64,000 nt of DNA from Monosporascus cannonballus (GCA_004154925.1 QJNS01000700.1:124001-188000); one strand, 5' to 3'. Positions 37,571 through 48,791 are shown, counted from the stretch's first letter. Translations and numbers: made by a program. Notes: generated from the sequence alone by a model not told the origin.

Positions 37571-37714
37571 ATCGATAAAAAAGCCATCAAAACCTGGCTC
37601 GACAAGATCGATAATAAAGCTATTAAAACCTAGTTCGATAAGATCGATAATAAAGCTATCAGAACTTAATTCCACAGAATTAATAATAAAATTCTTAAAT
37701 TGAGGTCTGGGAAC
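37571..37714 (+). repeat. Tandem repeat, four 36-bp units, probably once coding
   Basis: Units start at 37571, 37607, 37643 and 37679, each exactly 36 bp, so the period keeps frame. In the frame of the first unit they read IDKKAIKTWLDK, IDNKAIKT-stop-FDK, IDNKAIRT-stop-FHR and a diverged fourth. The stops replace TGG or similar by a RIP-type change. This suggests four copies of a 12-residue amphipathic repeat in a lost protein. Confidence 0.75.
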
Positions 37715-38002
37715 AGTAAAAATATTCTAAATATATAGGTAAATTTGTTTTTATAATTTAAATAATGTTAAGTTATAAAATAATTTCTATATTTGCAATA
37801 CTAGAAAACATAATTAAATTATCATATTATTTAAATTCTTATAATATTTTTATGAATATAAATTCGTTTAATAAAAATTTAATAAATAATTAAATTTTTA
37901 TTTACTATATATTAAAAGTTTTAATATAATAATATTATTAAATTATAAATAATACTTTTTAATTCAAATATTAATTAATATCTGATATTTTATTACTATA
38001 TA
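37715..38002. other. AT-rich spacer, nothing recognised
   Basis: About 290 bp of AT-rich DNA between the tandem repeat and the TRIM-like element. Confidence 0.5.
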
Positions 38003-38007
38003 ACTAC

Positions 38008-38514
38008 TGTGATAATATATACAGCTAGTCCTTATAAGGTGGATTAAGGTATCCAAACTCTAATTAAGATTTGGAATTACTGACCTTTTAGCATTGTAGT
38101 TAAGGTTGTACTTTCGTTATCTTATAATTATTTCGAACCTTAATTGGATATATTAGCCGGTTTGGCGCCACTTCGGCGATATACCGGAGGCAGGGTTCGA
38201 TCCCTACAGGGGCGGCTATAGGTTAAAGAAAGCCAGGAGGTAAACCGAAAAGATTTTAACCGCTGGCGTTCGGCGAGTGGTCGGCGCGAAAGGTTCGATC
38301 GCGTTATGTGTTTACAGGGCATAATAAAGCCTTAGGGATTCGATACCTTATCCAGCCTTGAAATTGGGATAACTTTACTAAAAGGGGGGAGTAATTGTGA
38401 TAATATATACAGCTAGTCCTTATAAGGTAGATTAGGGTGTCCAAACCCCAATTGGGGTTTAGAATTGCTGACCTTTTGGTATTGTGATTAGCGTCGCACC
38501 CTCGCTATCTTACA
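38008..38514 (+). mobile_element. TRIM-like miniature LTR retrotransposon, complete, non-coding
   Basis: Two direct 119-bp repeats (38008-38126 and 38396-38514), both starting TGTGATAATATATAC and ending CTTACA (TATA in the left copy), flank 269 bp that encode no protein. A polypurine run (AAAAGGGGGGAG) lies directly before the right repeat, as a second-strand primer should. Flanks ACTAC (38003-38007) and ACTGC (38515-38519) form a 5-bp target duplication with one G/A change. The two repeats differ almost only by C/T and G/A, mostly toward A/T in the left copy. Orientation is set by the polypurine tract. The repeat end could lie up to 6 bp farther right, because similarity continues weakly. 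The primer-binding site was not identified. Confidence 0.75.
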
Positions 38515-38519
38515 ACTGC

Positions 38520-40550
38520 AAACCAATATTAAGGAATTCGAAAAACAAATTTAGCAGCTTATAGATTAAATAACGACCACCTTAATTTGTACCGTTACGC
38601 CAAAATATAAGGCCAAAAACTCTTAATTTTTCAATAAAACGTTTAAAATCTTTTTACTTAAATACAAGTATACTTCCGTTTTCAGAATTTAAATATGCTT
38701 AATAACAAAATTTTTACTATAAGAATTTTTCTTATAGAAAATTCTTGGAACTAATTTAAGCCAATAATTAAAAACTATTTTAAAAATGTTAAGATTAATA
38801 AGAAAAGAATTACTAAAATTCGTTTTTCCAATTATACAAATTTCGAAAATCCGGACGAAAAACAAACAGTAATATAATAAATCTTATAATTATAATAAAA
38901 AAAGCCTTGCTTTTAAATATGCTATTTTGAAAATATACGAATTATTATATAAAATTACTTTTAATAAAAGATTTATACTGTATTTAAACTTTTGACAACG
39001 TTTTATAATATATATTCGTTTAAATTATTAGCTATGTAATATATTTAAACTTTAAACGGATAAATAAATAAAAAAATTAAATTATATGTTAAAATAATAT
39101 TTTCGATATTATATTAACTGCGAATAAAATAATTGGGTTAAAAACTTGCTAAATATATAATTGGCTTATTGTATTAATTGTCATAACAGTATTAAAATAA
39201 CTTTAACAAACGTTAATTTTGAGTTTATCTTTAAGGTTTATAAAGTCATATATAATAAATGAATTAATAATAAAATAGTATTTATTGAAATAAACTAAGT
39301 AATTATACTAAAAAAAATACAAACGAAATTAAAGTTCGTATGTAATTAAATAAGCAAATATTAAAATTAAAAAAGGTTAAAAAGATTAGTTATCGAAAAA
39401 AAGTAATATAATCTATCTTTTTATAAAATTATTTAAATAAAACGACTTAATAAAAAGTTTCACTTTAAGTATATCGGTACATACAAAATCGCTAAGAAAA
39501 TTTTAGAAAATAATTATTAATTGGACTTTTCGTAGAAAATTAAGTTTTATTTTATTATTTATATTTTTTCGGCTTGAGTTAATAGCAAATGCTATCAAGG
39601 TTTATACGAGACGAAATGATATAAAAGCAAAAAATAAAATTATATATATAATGCAAAAAAATCTTTAAAATGCGAAAAAAACGAATTAGCTTAGTATCTA
39701 TTTAAATAAAAAAGGTACTTAAATTCCGAAAACATTTTAAAATTGGTAAAAAAATCTTATAAATACGTATTATCTATTACCAAGTTTTTATTAATAATGC
39801 CGAAATTATTAATAATAGTTTTCTAGTTAAAATGCTTAAAAATAAGCTAATTAAAGAAATTAACTAATAGCGCAGTTATAATAGTTTCGATTTTCGTATG
39901 TTTTTATTTATTTAGCTTGTTTATTAATTAAACCTTACGATTAATAATTTTAACTCTATTTTTGTAAAGAAATTTCTTTTAACGCCGTAAAAGAAAGAGT
40001 TAATTAATAGTTTGATTAATGCTACGTTATTTACGCGATATTTTTTTCTTGTTAAAATCGCAAAAAAGTTTTTTCAGCAATAATTTTTTTTCCCAGTCCA
40101 AACGGGACATGTTTTTCCTTAACAAGGTAAAAATAATTAATTAAAATACATGAACTATGATAACGACGACAATTTTTAATATATTCACTATAATATCGAA
40201 TTTTTTCGATTATGGAATATTTTGAACTATTTTCGAAATACGGCGAATATAGCATTGTTTTAAACTCGAATTTAATAATATAAATAATTGAAGATTGCAA
40301 GCTTTTTTTTAATTAAAACAATTACGAGATTTGCGGTTAACGATATAACTTATTATAAAAATTAAAAACTTACCAAATTAAGATTTTTAAAGGCAAAGAT
40401 TTTTTATAAAAAACAAGAGAAATTATATTACGCTTTAAATTAAAGCGATTTGTAAAACACGGTCAGATTTATGTAATAAGTTACGTAATTTGGATTTTTT
40501 ACCGTCGAAATTCAAATAAATTTATAATTATTTTAAAATTTAATAAAAAC
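38520..40550 (+). mobile_element. Gypsy G1-type gag region and further interior, RIP-degraded
   Basis: The first 500 bp align on the plus strand with 60680-61150 of the G1 element downstream of its LTR, for example around 38620-38690 with 60780-60840 and around 38890-38940 with 61060-61115. This makes it the gag region of a G1-family element. The TRIM element sits just upstream. From about 39300 I can no longer follow the match; the open frame 40052-40300 (minus) is not recognisable. An old G1 LTR of the same orientation starts near 40553. Confidence 0.5.
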
Positions 40551-40636
40551 AAAATCAACTAGCAGAGAATATATACGTTCGTTAAATCCATAATTAAAAT
40601 AGCATTAGTTTGCAATATACAACTTCGTTAACTAAG

Positions 40637-40979
40637 TGTGACGGCTAGGGGGTTTAACCAACTATTAAACCTTAGTCGTACGGGTTTATGTTGGCAGGAG
40701 TATCGTGGGAATCTGAGCAATAGATACAGTAATCGTGTCACGTCTCGTAATACCAAGGGTGCCTTGGGTAACGATGTTATATTGCAAACGATTGGTATTG
40801 ATGAGTATTGCAAGCTGAAGCTATCTAAACTATGGAAATAATGAACGTATATATCTTGTTTTCATTTGCTGGCTCACCACCAGTGAGTTGGTGATCCATC
40901 ACGTGACCTGCCCCACAGCGCACTTGTGGTTGGGCATGGCAGACCGTTTCTGGAGACCGTGGCTCGTTAGGTCATGACA
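40637..40979 (-). repeat. Young solo LTR of Gypsy G1, with CTAAG target duplication
   Basis: 343 bp running TGTGACGG to GACA; reverse complement aligns along its length with the LTR at 60259-60581. It is flanked by CTAAG at 40632-40636 and 40980-40984, a perfect 5-bp duplication. Composition is GC-balanced, with none of the TA enrichment of its target. The open frames at 40628-40841 lie inside it and are not genes. Confidence 0.85.
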
Positions 40980-40992
40980 CTAAGGTACACTA

Positions 40993-42341
40993 ATCGACCA
41001 AATGGACCCGTGCGCTCAGACAACCCCGCCTCAAAACCGCGACCCATATTCCACCCATTTATACCTTCTTAATCCAATAACATAACAACCACCATATGGA
41101 TTTGGATGAATCTGCTTCCGTTTTTGTCGCCGACCGTCGGCCTAATCAGGAATTCAGTCCGGAAGCCCGGGCCTTCATGGTTGGAGCTGTAGCTGCAGGT
41201 ATAACCCAGACCCGGGTAGCCGAAGTTATGGAGACTAACCGTCAGCGTATCGGGGAACAACTTTAACGCTTTATAACTTATAAAACGGTTTATAACCTGT
41301 TACGGGGATACTGTCGATACTTAATTTAAGGTCGTTTAGCTTCGTATTTCCATTATTTAGGCCGGCGTTATTCTCGAAATCCGTACCGTAAGCTTAAAAG
41401 CAAAACGGGTACTAATATTAGCGCATTAACGATAAAACGTTTTTTCCGTAAGTTCGCGTTAAGGAAATGGCGCATTACGAAAAGGATTAACTTAACGGCT
41501 GCTAACGTACTTAAACGGTTACGTTTCGCCAAAAAAAGCCCTTAAATAAAGTAACCGGGGGCATTTTTTGTTAATATTTTGTTCCGACAAATATTCCATA
41601 TAAAACGTACCCGGCCGCCCGAGCCAATAAGTATTTGGCTTATCGTTAAAGCGTTACAGGAAAAACTTAATAAATCCGGAAAATTACGGGAAAATTACGT
41701 TTTCTATTATGATTTGGGGGATAATATGGTAACGGAAGGGCGAAAACGATTTTTTTTACTATCGTCCTTTGCGAAGGAAATCCGGATTCGCCCGGTAAGG
41801 GAGTAATTTCCTGGCGTTATATCGAAACTTTCGAATAAGGCTTTTTTCCATTTTACGAACCTACTAATCCTTTTATTTAAAATAACGTTTTAATATATAA
41901 AGTTGCCGCCGTTAAGGAATTTTTCGAAAAATATAATATTTAAATATTTGAATAATTATCATATTCGCCCAATTTAAACTTAATTAAATTTTTTTGGCAC
42001 GTTTTAAAGGATAAAATTTACGAAATTAAGCCCGAATTCGGATATTTACTTAATAATGAAAAAAACCGTTACCGCGCGTTCGAAATAATTAAAAACGCGT
42101 AATTATAATTTGATCTCCGCCTTATAATAAAGTTTATTAAGTTATTTCTTAATAAATTAAAATCCGTTCGTTACGTCTAAAGATGGTATATACGATTTTA
42201 AAAAGTAGTTTCAGGGCTTCAAAATAATGTATATAGCTTTTTAATTAGATACGTTTTAATAAAGAAATGAATTGTTAAAGTTATAGGTTTAATATAGGGG
42301 AGGAGTGGATTGATGGGGGCGCACGGATCCATTTGGTCCCC
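40993..42341 (+). mobile_element. Tc1/mariner-type transposon relic (TcC) with TIRs and TA duplication
   Basis: The inverted ends share GACCAAATGGACCCGTGCGC (one C/T difference), flanked by TA at 40991-40992 and 42342-42343; 1349 bp. The transposase is on the plus strand from the ATG at 41096 (MDLDESASVFVADRRPN, then a helix-turn-helix-like SPEARAFMVGAVAAG region) and is stopped after about 56 codons. Later pieces include RRYSRNPYRKL, KRFFRKFALRKWR and, near 41960-42060, SPNLNLIKFFWHVLKDKIYE, which corresponds to SPDLNPIE with D to N and E to K. The first about 280 bp look unmutated, the rest AT-shifted. Distinct from TcA and TcB by TIR. Confidence 0.8.
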
Positions 42342-42467
42342 TAGTTTACCTTTAGTATTACGAGACGTGATTAAGTTATTTTATTACTCAGATTCCCACG
42401 ATATTCCTGCCAACATAAACTCGTACGACTTAGGTTTAATGGTTGGTTAAACCTCATAGCCGTCACA

Positions 42468-43540
42468 AATTCAGTTTGTTTGAGGAAAAATCTCAACGGT
42501 GTTTATGTTGTAGGTTGGAACCGTTATACAATACACATCAGCCCACAGCATGTTTCTAGGTCAGACATAACAGTGGCATTGGCGAATTGAATCCCTTATC
42601 CACCCTCCTATCCTGGCGAAGCCCTCGACCAACGTTTGAGTTACCTTGGTCCAACCGCAGGTGACCCCGGCTGTTCCTCTGTTTCTCACTGAAGTGGAGA
42701 TTGCTTCGAAACTGAATACATCCTCCTTACTGTGCGGGAAGCCAACGACGGCGCCGGAAAAGTGCAGAGTAAGCACGTCACAGAGCAGCTCCACTCTCAT
42801 AGCCGTATCTCGAGGTTACGGTAACGATAATCGTTTGTCATTTGGCCAGTGCCCCTTTATTCCCCCAAACTTCTCGGTAACTTGAAGTCCCGTGGAGACC
42901 GAACTTGGAATACCCCGTCGGGGTCATGCTTCATAGATGCCGCTCAGATTCTGGTTATGTTCCCGCTCTCACAGCTTCCCAAGGGATCGTGGTAGCCGTC
43001 GGCGTAGTTCTGTTGTTGTTGTTGTTATTGTCGTCGTCGTCGTCGTCGTAATATTCAACGCCAGGGGGACTGCCGCGTAGCGTCTACCCCATGGCTCCCC
43101 TTAGGACATTTAGACGTGCTTGGCTAGGTGTAGCTATCGAACTAACTTTTCTCTACAGTGAAACAGAACCCATCTAACAAACCATGTTCGAAGACGTGCC
43201 GCCGTTTCGGCGGTTCAAGCTGTATCCTCCCTGTGGCCTGGAGAGGGTAGTACCCAGCAGCTGCCGTGTTCAGCGTATGTGTCGAATCTAGAACGCCTTG
43301 GCTTAGCTAGTCTTCAGACTAGCGGTTATCGCTTTCGCCACTCCGGTAGCCGTATCTCTTGGCTACCACTGTTTTTCTGTGTATATAAAGAGGGCTCGTT
43401 ACTTTCACCTTCTATCTAGGACCTTCTAGAGGTTAACAACCTGATAATCCATTCCTTCTTCAGTCATATATGCTTCTGTATGTGATGCAGGGTCTCACAG
43501 TATGTCATAGGGCGTATTGCCCCTGCCGTGGCCTATCCAC
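42468..43540. other. GC-balanced sequence without a supported gene; microsatellite at 43010-43049
   Basis: Several short overlapping frames but no recognisable protein, intron-linked or otherwise. A trinucleotide run, (TTG)n followed by (TCG)n, spans about 43010-43049. The composition resembles decayed coding or intergenic DNA. Confidence 0.45.
43010..43049. repeat. Trinucleotide microsatellite, TTG then TCG
   Basis: About five TTG units, one ATTG interruption, then about six TCG units. TTG and TCG differ by one transition, suggesting one run converted in part. Confidence 0.85.
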
Positions 43541-44008
43541 CCTGTGTCATAGGCGATCGTCCTCTTACACACGCCAAAACGCATCATCCACGTAGTTCAA
43601 GTACACCCAAGGAGCATTGCATCCCACCGACTCACCATACGCCTTTATGGAGTTCCCAAACTACCATGACTATTCTCGTGCAAGGTCCTCTTGTTCAGCG
43701 CCTTTTACGCCGGTGCTGAACTGTACCATTACCAGGTTCTCCGATTCGCGCCCTTGGCCTAACACGTTGCCGCCTCTATCTAGAGCGTGTTCTGCAAAGC
43801 TGGTTGGTAATGCCTGGAATAGAGCCTGGATGAAGCAGTCACCACCCGGGGATTGCGCGCTCCATTCGTCAACAAACTGGGAGTTAGAGTCCGGTAGCCA
43901 TGCCGTAAACGTGTTCATACTTCTTGAAAATCGCAGTGTACAAAATATCCGTGTATAGATGCTCGGGTTAACAATATGCCCTGCTATTAGAGCACTTGCA
44001 TGTACCAC
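43541..44008 (-). pseudogene. FAD-linked oxidoreductase, C-terminal (BBE-like) fragment, broken
   Basis: On the minus strand from 44008 the translation reads ALFQALPTSFAEHALDRGGN, VLGQGRESENLVMVQF, then ARE-stop-SW-stop-FGNSIKAYGESVG and APWVYLNYVDDAFW. This matches the C-terminal half of berberine-bridge-like FAD oxidoreductases: an S-x-QxLP block, RGGN, and the final P-W/Y-x-YLNY-x-D motif of the BBE domain. Two TAG stops (43672-43670 and 43663-43661) lie three codons apart where glutamines are plausible. The tail after YLNYVDD is not recognisable. The FAD-binding N-terminal domain was not found upstream (44009-45100), so the gene is also truncated. Assignment is by motif only. Confidence 0.5.
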
Positions 44009-45121
44009 TTGGTATCATCACTGCAATGTCTGAAAGTCGGGTGTTCTGTTATCTCGTAGACTGACCGAGATCCAGTAGGCAGGTTGAACTCCTCAGTTAT
44101 GCTTAGAAGGCTATCTACTTTTAATGTACGCAACGGAACATATATCTTCCGATGAGAGTGGCTTTTCCTTGTTGGTATGCTATAGCACACACTGGCTAGC
44201 TGCCAGGTTTGGTAGTCGTATATATAAGGAATAGCTATATTCATTCGTACTACCTTACTCAACATCTATGCATTCTTTCTTTGTTGCCGTTCCCAAGTCC
44301 CATCCACTACCATGCATCTTGTCACTGGCGAGATCGCATCGGACAGAAACGCAAGTGCTTGCCCTGCGTGCAATGAAACCTTTCTCCTCAGATTTACATC
44401 TTGACTTTGAGCCGATGTCCGATGAACCGCTGTCTAGGAGTTGACATGGACAGCAGCTTCGAAAGGTGGTCGGCTCTCCTACCACAGGATCATCCACCAA
44501 GCTGGAAACGCCGCGATAGATATAATTACAAAAGATACACCTATAAGGTCGAAAAAGCGAATATGAGAAGCTCCAAGCAGTATTATAATATGCAAATTTT
44601 ATTCGCGCTTAAGGGAACTCTTGGCAAGCTTACTACAGGCTGTTTCCCACCACGTATTGGGTGATACAATAGCCGCCCAATTGCCGCCGCCCCGCCTGCG
44701 CCTCGCTGATTGCCGCCCAGTCAAGAGACGGCTTCCCGTCTAGGCACCCCGCCATTGGGTTTCATCGTCGCGCTTGCGGGAGCCAGACGTCATAAGGCGG
44801 AGACATTCCTTTGGACTGAAACGGGGGTTCACTTTCATGGCTATATGATCCTCATTCAAGAGGCTGGAAATGCTACTGATAACATAAGAGACTGGCATGC
44901 AACGTACATTCCTTTGTTTTCCTTTCCGAACGCTTTTGCTCGACTGAACAACCTCGCCCTCTTTAATTCCAACCTCTTATCTAGAGGGGCGCTTTGCCGG
45001 ATCAGATTCGACAGACGCCTTTGTTCATTCCGAAAGTGTGAAGCTTCGAATTGGGGCCCGATCGTTTGTGCTAAGAGATTTTGTAAACGAAGGGAAGTCA
45101 GAAGGATTTAAACCGCCCAAT
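44009..45121. other. No supported gene; possible remains of the oxidoreductase N-terminal part
   Basis: Short frames on both strands (for example 43987-44265 and 44255-44500 on minus, 44710-45111 on plus) show no convincing domain. If the FAD-binding half of the oxidoreductase survives, it should lie here on the minus strand. A TATA-like patch is visible near 44219-44228. Confidence 0.35.
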
Positions 45122-46270
45122 ATGGCAGCGAACTGTTCATCTATTCCGGAACACGTCTCGAGCGATGCAGGCGTCGCGGGCATTGGGGTAAGTGGCTGAT
45201 AATTCTTGATGTGCACACTACCAAAGCACTACGGCTACGCTCATATCCGCCTATCCTACGCCTGTGTACCAAGTATAATCCATACCTACATCAATGGCAG
45301 ACTGACCAGCGGCGTTACTATCGTGTAGGTGCTGCTCTCCTTCATTGCGACAGCCGCAATCGCATTAGCAATCAGCGCAACCTTAATACTGCAGGAGATG
45401 CGCTCCTCTGCCATCAAACCGTCGATCCTGCGTCGCAAGCTGCTGAACGCATACTCGGACCAGCAGATCCTGACAGGCATCGGGATACAGAGCGTGGGGC
45501 TGGCGAAGACGTCGACGATGGTGCCGTACCACTTTTTCATCATCTGGATGCTCTCGCTGCTGTCGATGGCCGTCCACAACGCGACCCTGCTCGCCCTCGT
45601 GCACGACTTCCGGAGGGACTGGGTCCTGCGTTGGCTGCGGCAACTGCTCATGTTCTGCAACCTCGTCCTGTCGTGCGTCTACGGCATATTCGTCCTGCGC
45701 GGCGTGCAGACGGGCCTCAGCGACTCGACGCTGCCCATCGCATGCGTCTGGAGCCCCTACGTTTCCTCCGAGGCCACGCACTCGGCGGCCGGGGGGGACA
45801 TAGGCACCGCGTACGTGGGCACCATCGCCGTGATCGCTGGTAACGTTGTGATATTCGGCCTCGCCACATGGTATCTCCACGCGAGGACGCAGAGGTTCTA
45901 CCGGATCATCCAGCTGGTAGGGATGGTGCTCATGACGGCGAGCGCGGTCGGCGCCACGGCCCGCGTCGTCATCATGGCGCAGGCGTTCGGCGAGCCGCCC
46001 GTCCCCATGCGCGACGAGGGCGAGCGCGTCTGGAGCTTCGGCTCGCTGCTCTCGGTCGGCATGTTGCTGCTGCCGCTCGTCTCGGTAGTCGAAATCCTCA
46101 GGGGCGAGATCAGGTGTGCGCCGCCCGTTGGGGACGACGACAGGCTCGATGACAAGTCGGCCCTGCTGGACGATGCGAACGAGTTGGAGAGCAGGCCTGG
46201 CGGAAACCGAACCAGTTTCCAGCCGAATCCGTTTTGGGGATCGCAGACGAATTTGTTTGTTAGAAAGTAA
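45122..46270 (+). CDS. Fungal multi-span membrane protein of unknown function, two exons
   Basis: Exon 1 is 45122-45187 (22 codons, ending GVAGIG), the intron 45188-45328 (donor GTAAGT, possible CTGAC branch site, acceptor TAG), and exon 2 is 45329-46270; both junctions are in phase 0, giving 335 residues. The short N-terminus MAANCSSIPEHVSSDAGVAG followed by a G-I-G-V motif at the start of the first span is seen in a class of uncharacterised ascomycete membrane proteins. Six to seven hydrophobic spans follow: about residues 23-43, 88-113, 122-148, 180-205, 215-238 and 250-272. The C-terminal about 60 residues are polar (DDDRLDDKSALLDDANELES), probably cytoplasmic. The long exon is GC-rich at third positions, unlike the surroundings. 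Overlapping frames on either strand at 45211-46155 are shadows. Function unknown. Confidence 0.75.
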
Positions 46271-48791
46271 GCCCCGACTTAGAGAGGGATATGCGGCAGT
46301 GATGCGATTTGATCACGATACGGGCAACGGCAATGGTGTGGGATAGGAGTTCGATAAATACTAGATGGGCCTAAGATGAGTTTACAGTACAGGATTGAGA
46401 TACCCGGCAGCCTAGCGAATGTGTATGGACTTCCCACAATAGAGCAAATTTATGTACGTGCGTTTAGCTGTGTTCTCGGATGATGTACCCGCGATCTGCC
46501 AGTATCTTGGATTTCGAGTTTTGCAGCGTATGGAGGTCTCCTCGTTGCCTTGCTATGTTAGAGCGTTAATCAACCATCTAAGGCGTTCCTCCCCACCTAC
46601 TAGCTCCTGAATGCTACCTACATGGGCAGCTCTAAGTCTTTAAGTACCTATTTACAGTAGCAGGTAGGATCTCCGAGTCCTTGCACCGTGGGTCGCCCCC
46701 AGATCCTTGGCCATTTGGTGGCTTACAAGATGGGGAAGCAGAATGCCCATCCGGAAGACGGCAAGGCCAGCGAGGAGAAGATTGTGACAAGAGCATCCCA
46801 AGTTGGAAGCAATTCAACCCACTTCAACCACCGCCCAAAAGGATGGATTGCAAACGATCCTTTACGGTTGGACAGTCAATGGGTAGTATGGACGTCCGGA
46901 GGCATTTTGGACCCCTGATAAAATACAGGGGTTTAAGCGTACCTCTCGGACGCGACGAGATAACTACACATCGGTGTTGCCCCGTACCTATCCCGCATCG
47001 ACCCATATTTCGGTCCCATATTTTTACGGACGATGTGAGGAGCTGAATCGATGGATGCCCAGCAGCCTCCGTAAATACTCCCGATTACGCGGCCACCAGA
47101 TGCGGGTGTATTTTTCATGACAGTCCCTCCGCCGTTCATGGTCTTGGGGTCGTGGGCTACTCTTAATGGTTTAACGCGTTTCTTGCGACTTATCAAGAGG
47201 TATCAAGTGGTACAGACACTTTAAGACGGAACTTAGAGGGCCGACACAGGCATGTCTATGCGTTTTGCCTACCCAGTAGGTAGCCGGCAGCGGGACCACT
47301 TACGCCCAGGCTAATACAAATGGCGATGTATCGGAGCTACTCCAAGACCTGTTTTCGCCTCCTGCTTGCTTGTATTTCGTCCGCTAGTGGTTGATTGCCT
47401 GAGGCTCGAAGAGGACTATCTTCATCTGACATAAGCAGATGTCAAAGCAACTCCACCTAATCCAGTCCGCTGCGCAACAGCCAAGCCGAATCCACCCATT
47501 CAGCTTCACCCTTTATCGCCACCCATCTCACTAAAGTAAAGCGATTGTGTATAGACAGAATGGACCGGTGAAAATATTTGTGGGGTTACATAAAATTGTA
47601 CAGTAGCTTGTTGCGAGGTGCTAGCCACGTTGTCGTAAGAAGATAAGGGGGGACCAGGGCTGATAGGGCTGCAGGGCTACGGACCGGACCCATCTGGACG
47701 TATAATGATTTGGTATGCAAAATAGTAGGAGATTTCATCTACCAGCGGAGCCATCCAGCTGGGGGGGTTGGTGGACTCAATTGTGTTGCTTCGAGCGTTG
47801 CATAGGATCCATACATAGGAGCCTTACAGCGAGGGATATGTTGCAACAGAAATCCAGCAGGTCTAAGGAGTGACGGAACCTAATGTCAGCAGCAGCTTGG
47901 CTTCTTGTGTTTGACCACATGTAGAAACAGATGACTTGAGATCCTTAAACCTACTGGCTCGTAGGAGCTCCGCCGTTGCCGACCTTCCCTCAGCTGAACA
48001 GATCGGCAGGAATATATGGAACGAAGTCTCTAAAATGCGAGTATATGTTTCCTAAGTTCAAATGGGGCTAACAATGTCTATCACTTCACCACGACATCAA
48101 TCCTTCAGCTAGGGCTACAGACCCATCAAATGTTGGGTTATGCGATGCCACTGCCAGCTAAACCCCAGTAATTGCACGACAGAACACAAGTCCTCCGCCA
48201 GATCGGGAAAGGCCCACATCATGTCATATAACGATCATCGTATACCGTAATACATAGAGTTTCCGTATTCAGTAAACCTCGGTATTCCATGCCTTCCGTT
48301 CAGATCTGCATCTGAGACGTAGATCAGTAAGAGCTAGTGGAACCTATAGGTAGTGTTGCACAAGGTACAGACTAGTTTCTAATTTATCCAGCCTTGTTAC
48401 CTAAGTACCGTTAAACAACCTATCAGGCGACAGATATCACATTCTTCAAAGTCATAGAACCGTCAAGTTCCGGCGAAGCCGCGTGTTGAGCAGCGATCTG
48501 TACACTTCCCGGAAGGTGGAAACGGACGGGCCTCGCACGACGTGGAGAACCCTGAATGCTCTAACTATCCCCCTAGGATACAGAGGTTTCTATTCACGAG
48601 TGCCTCCTGAAAAGTATAAGTATGGCTAAAGTTCCCGTCGAAGTTGCTGGTTGGAAATCACTCTACCATTATAATTCACCATCAGTCCCTTGAATCACCG
48701 ACTCGACTCCCCCTGCCTACTCGATATTTAGTAAATCACCACAATACTCAACACTATACTCCGAATTCCATCACTAGACCCATCCTTCAAA
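46271..48791. other. Intergenic, GC-balanced, no supported gene
   Basis: About 2.5 kb. Open frames of 60-121 codons overlap on both strands around 46630-47200 without recognisable motifs or intron structure. The last about 200 bp form the presumed promoter and 5' leader of the secreted protein gene (pyrimidine- and A-rich before its ATG). Confidence 0.45.

Larger units (their letters stand above)
40553..42467 (+). repeat. Old RIP-mutated Gypsy G1 LTR, split by two insertions
   Basis: Three pieces (about 40553-40636, 40985-40992 and 42344-42467) read in order as the 3' two-thirds of one plus-oriented G1 LTR ending GCCGTCACA. Its intact counterpart is the reverse complement of the solo LTR at 40637-40979. 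The interruptions are that solo LTR (with a 5-bp duplication) and the TcC transposon (with TA). The 5' part of the old LTR could not be aligned. Confidence 0.7.

Noticed and set aside
37571..37714. CRISPR-like array
   Set aside because: Contiguous 36-bp tandem units without spacers, in a fungal genome.
38160..38330. Possible tRNA gene, from two GGTTCGATC motifs resembling a B-box
   Set aside because: No A-box at the right spacing and the T-arm and acceptor stems do not pair. The motifs lie inside the TRIM interior.
45211..46155. Open frames overlapping the membrane protein gene on both strands (210, 165, 124 and 94 codons)
   Set aside because: Arg/Pro/Ala-rich shadows of a GC-rich coding exon; the chosen frame has clear membrane spans and a valid intron.
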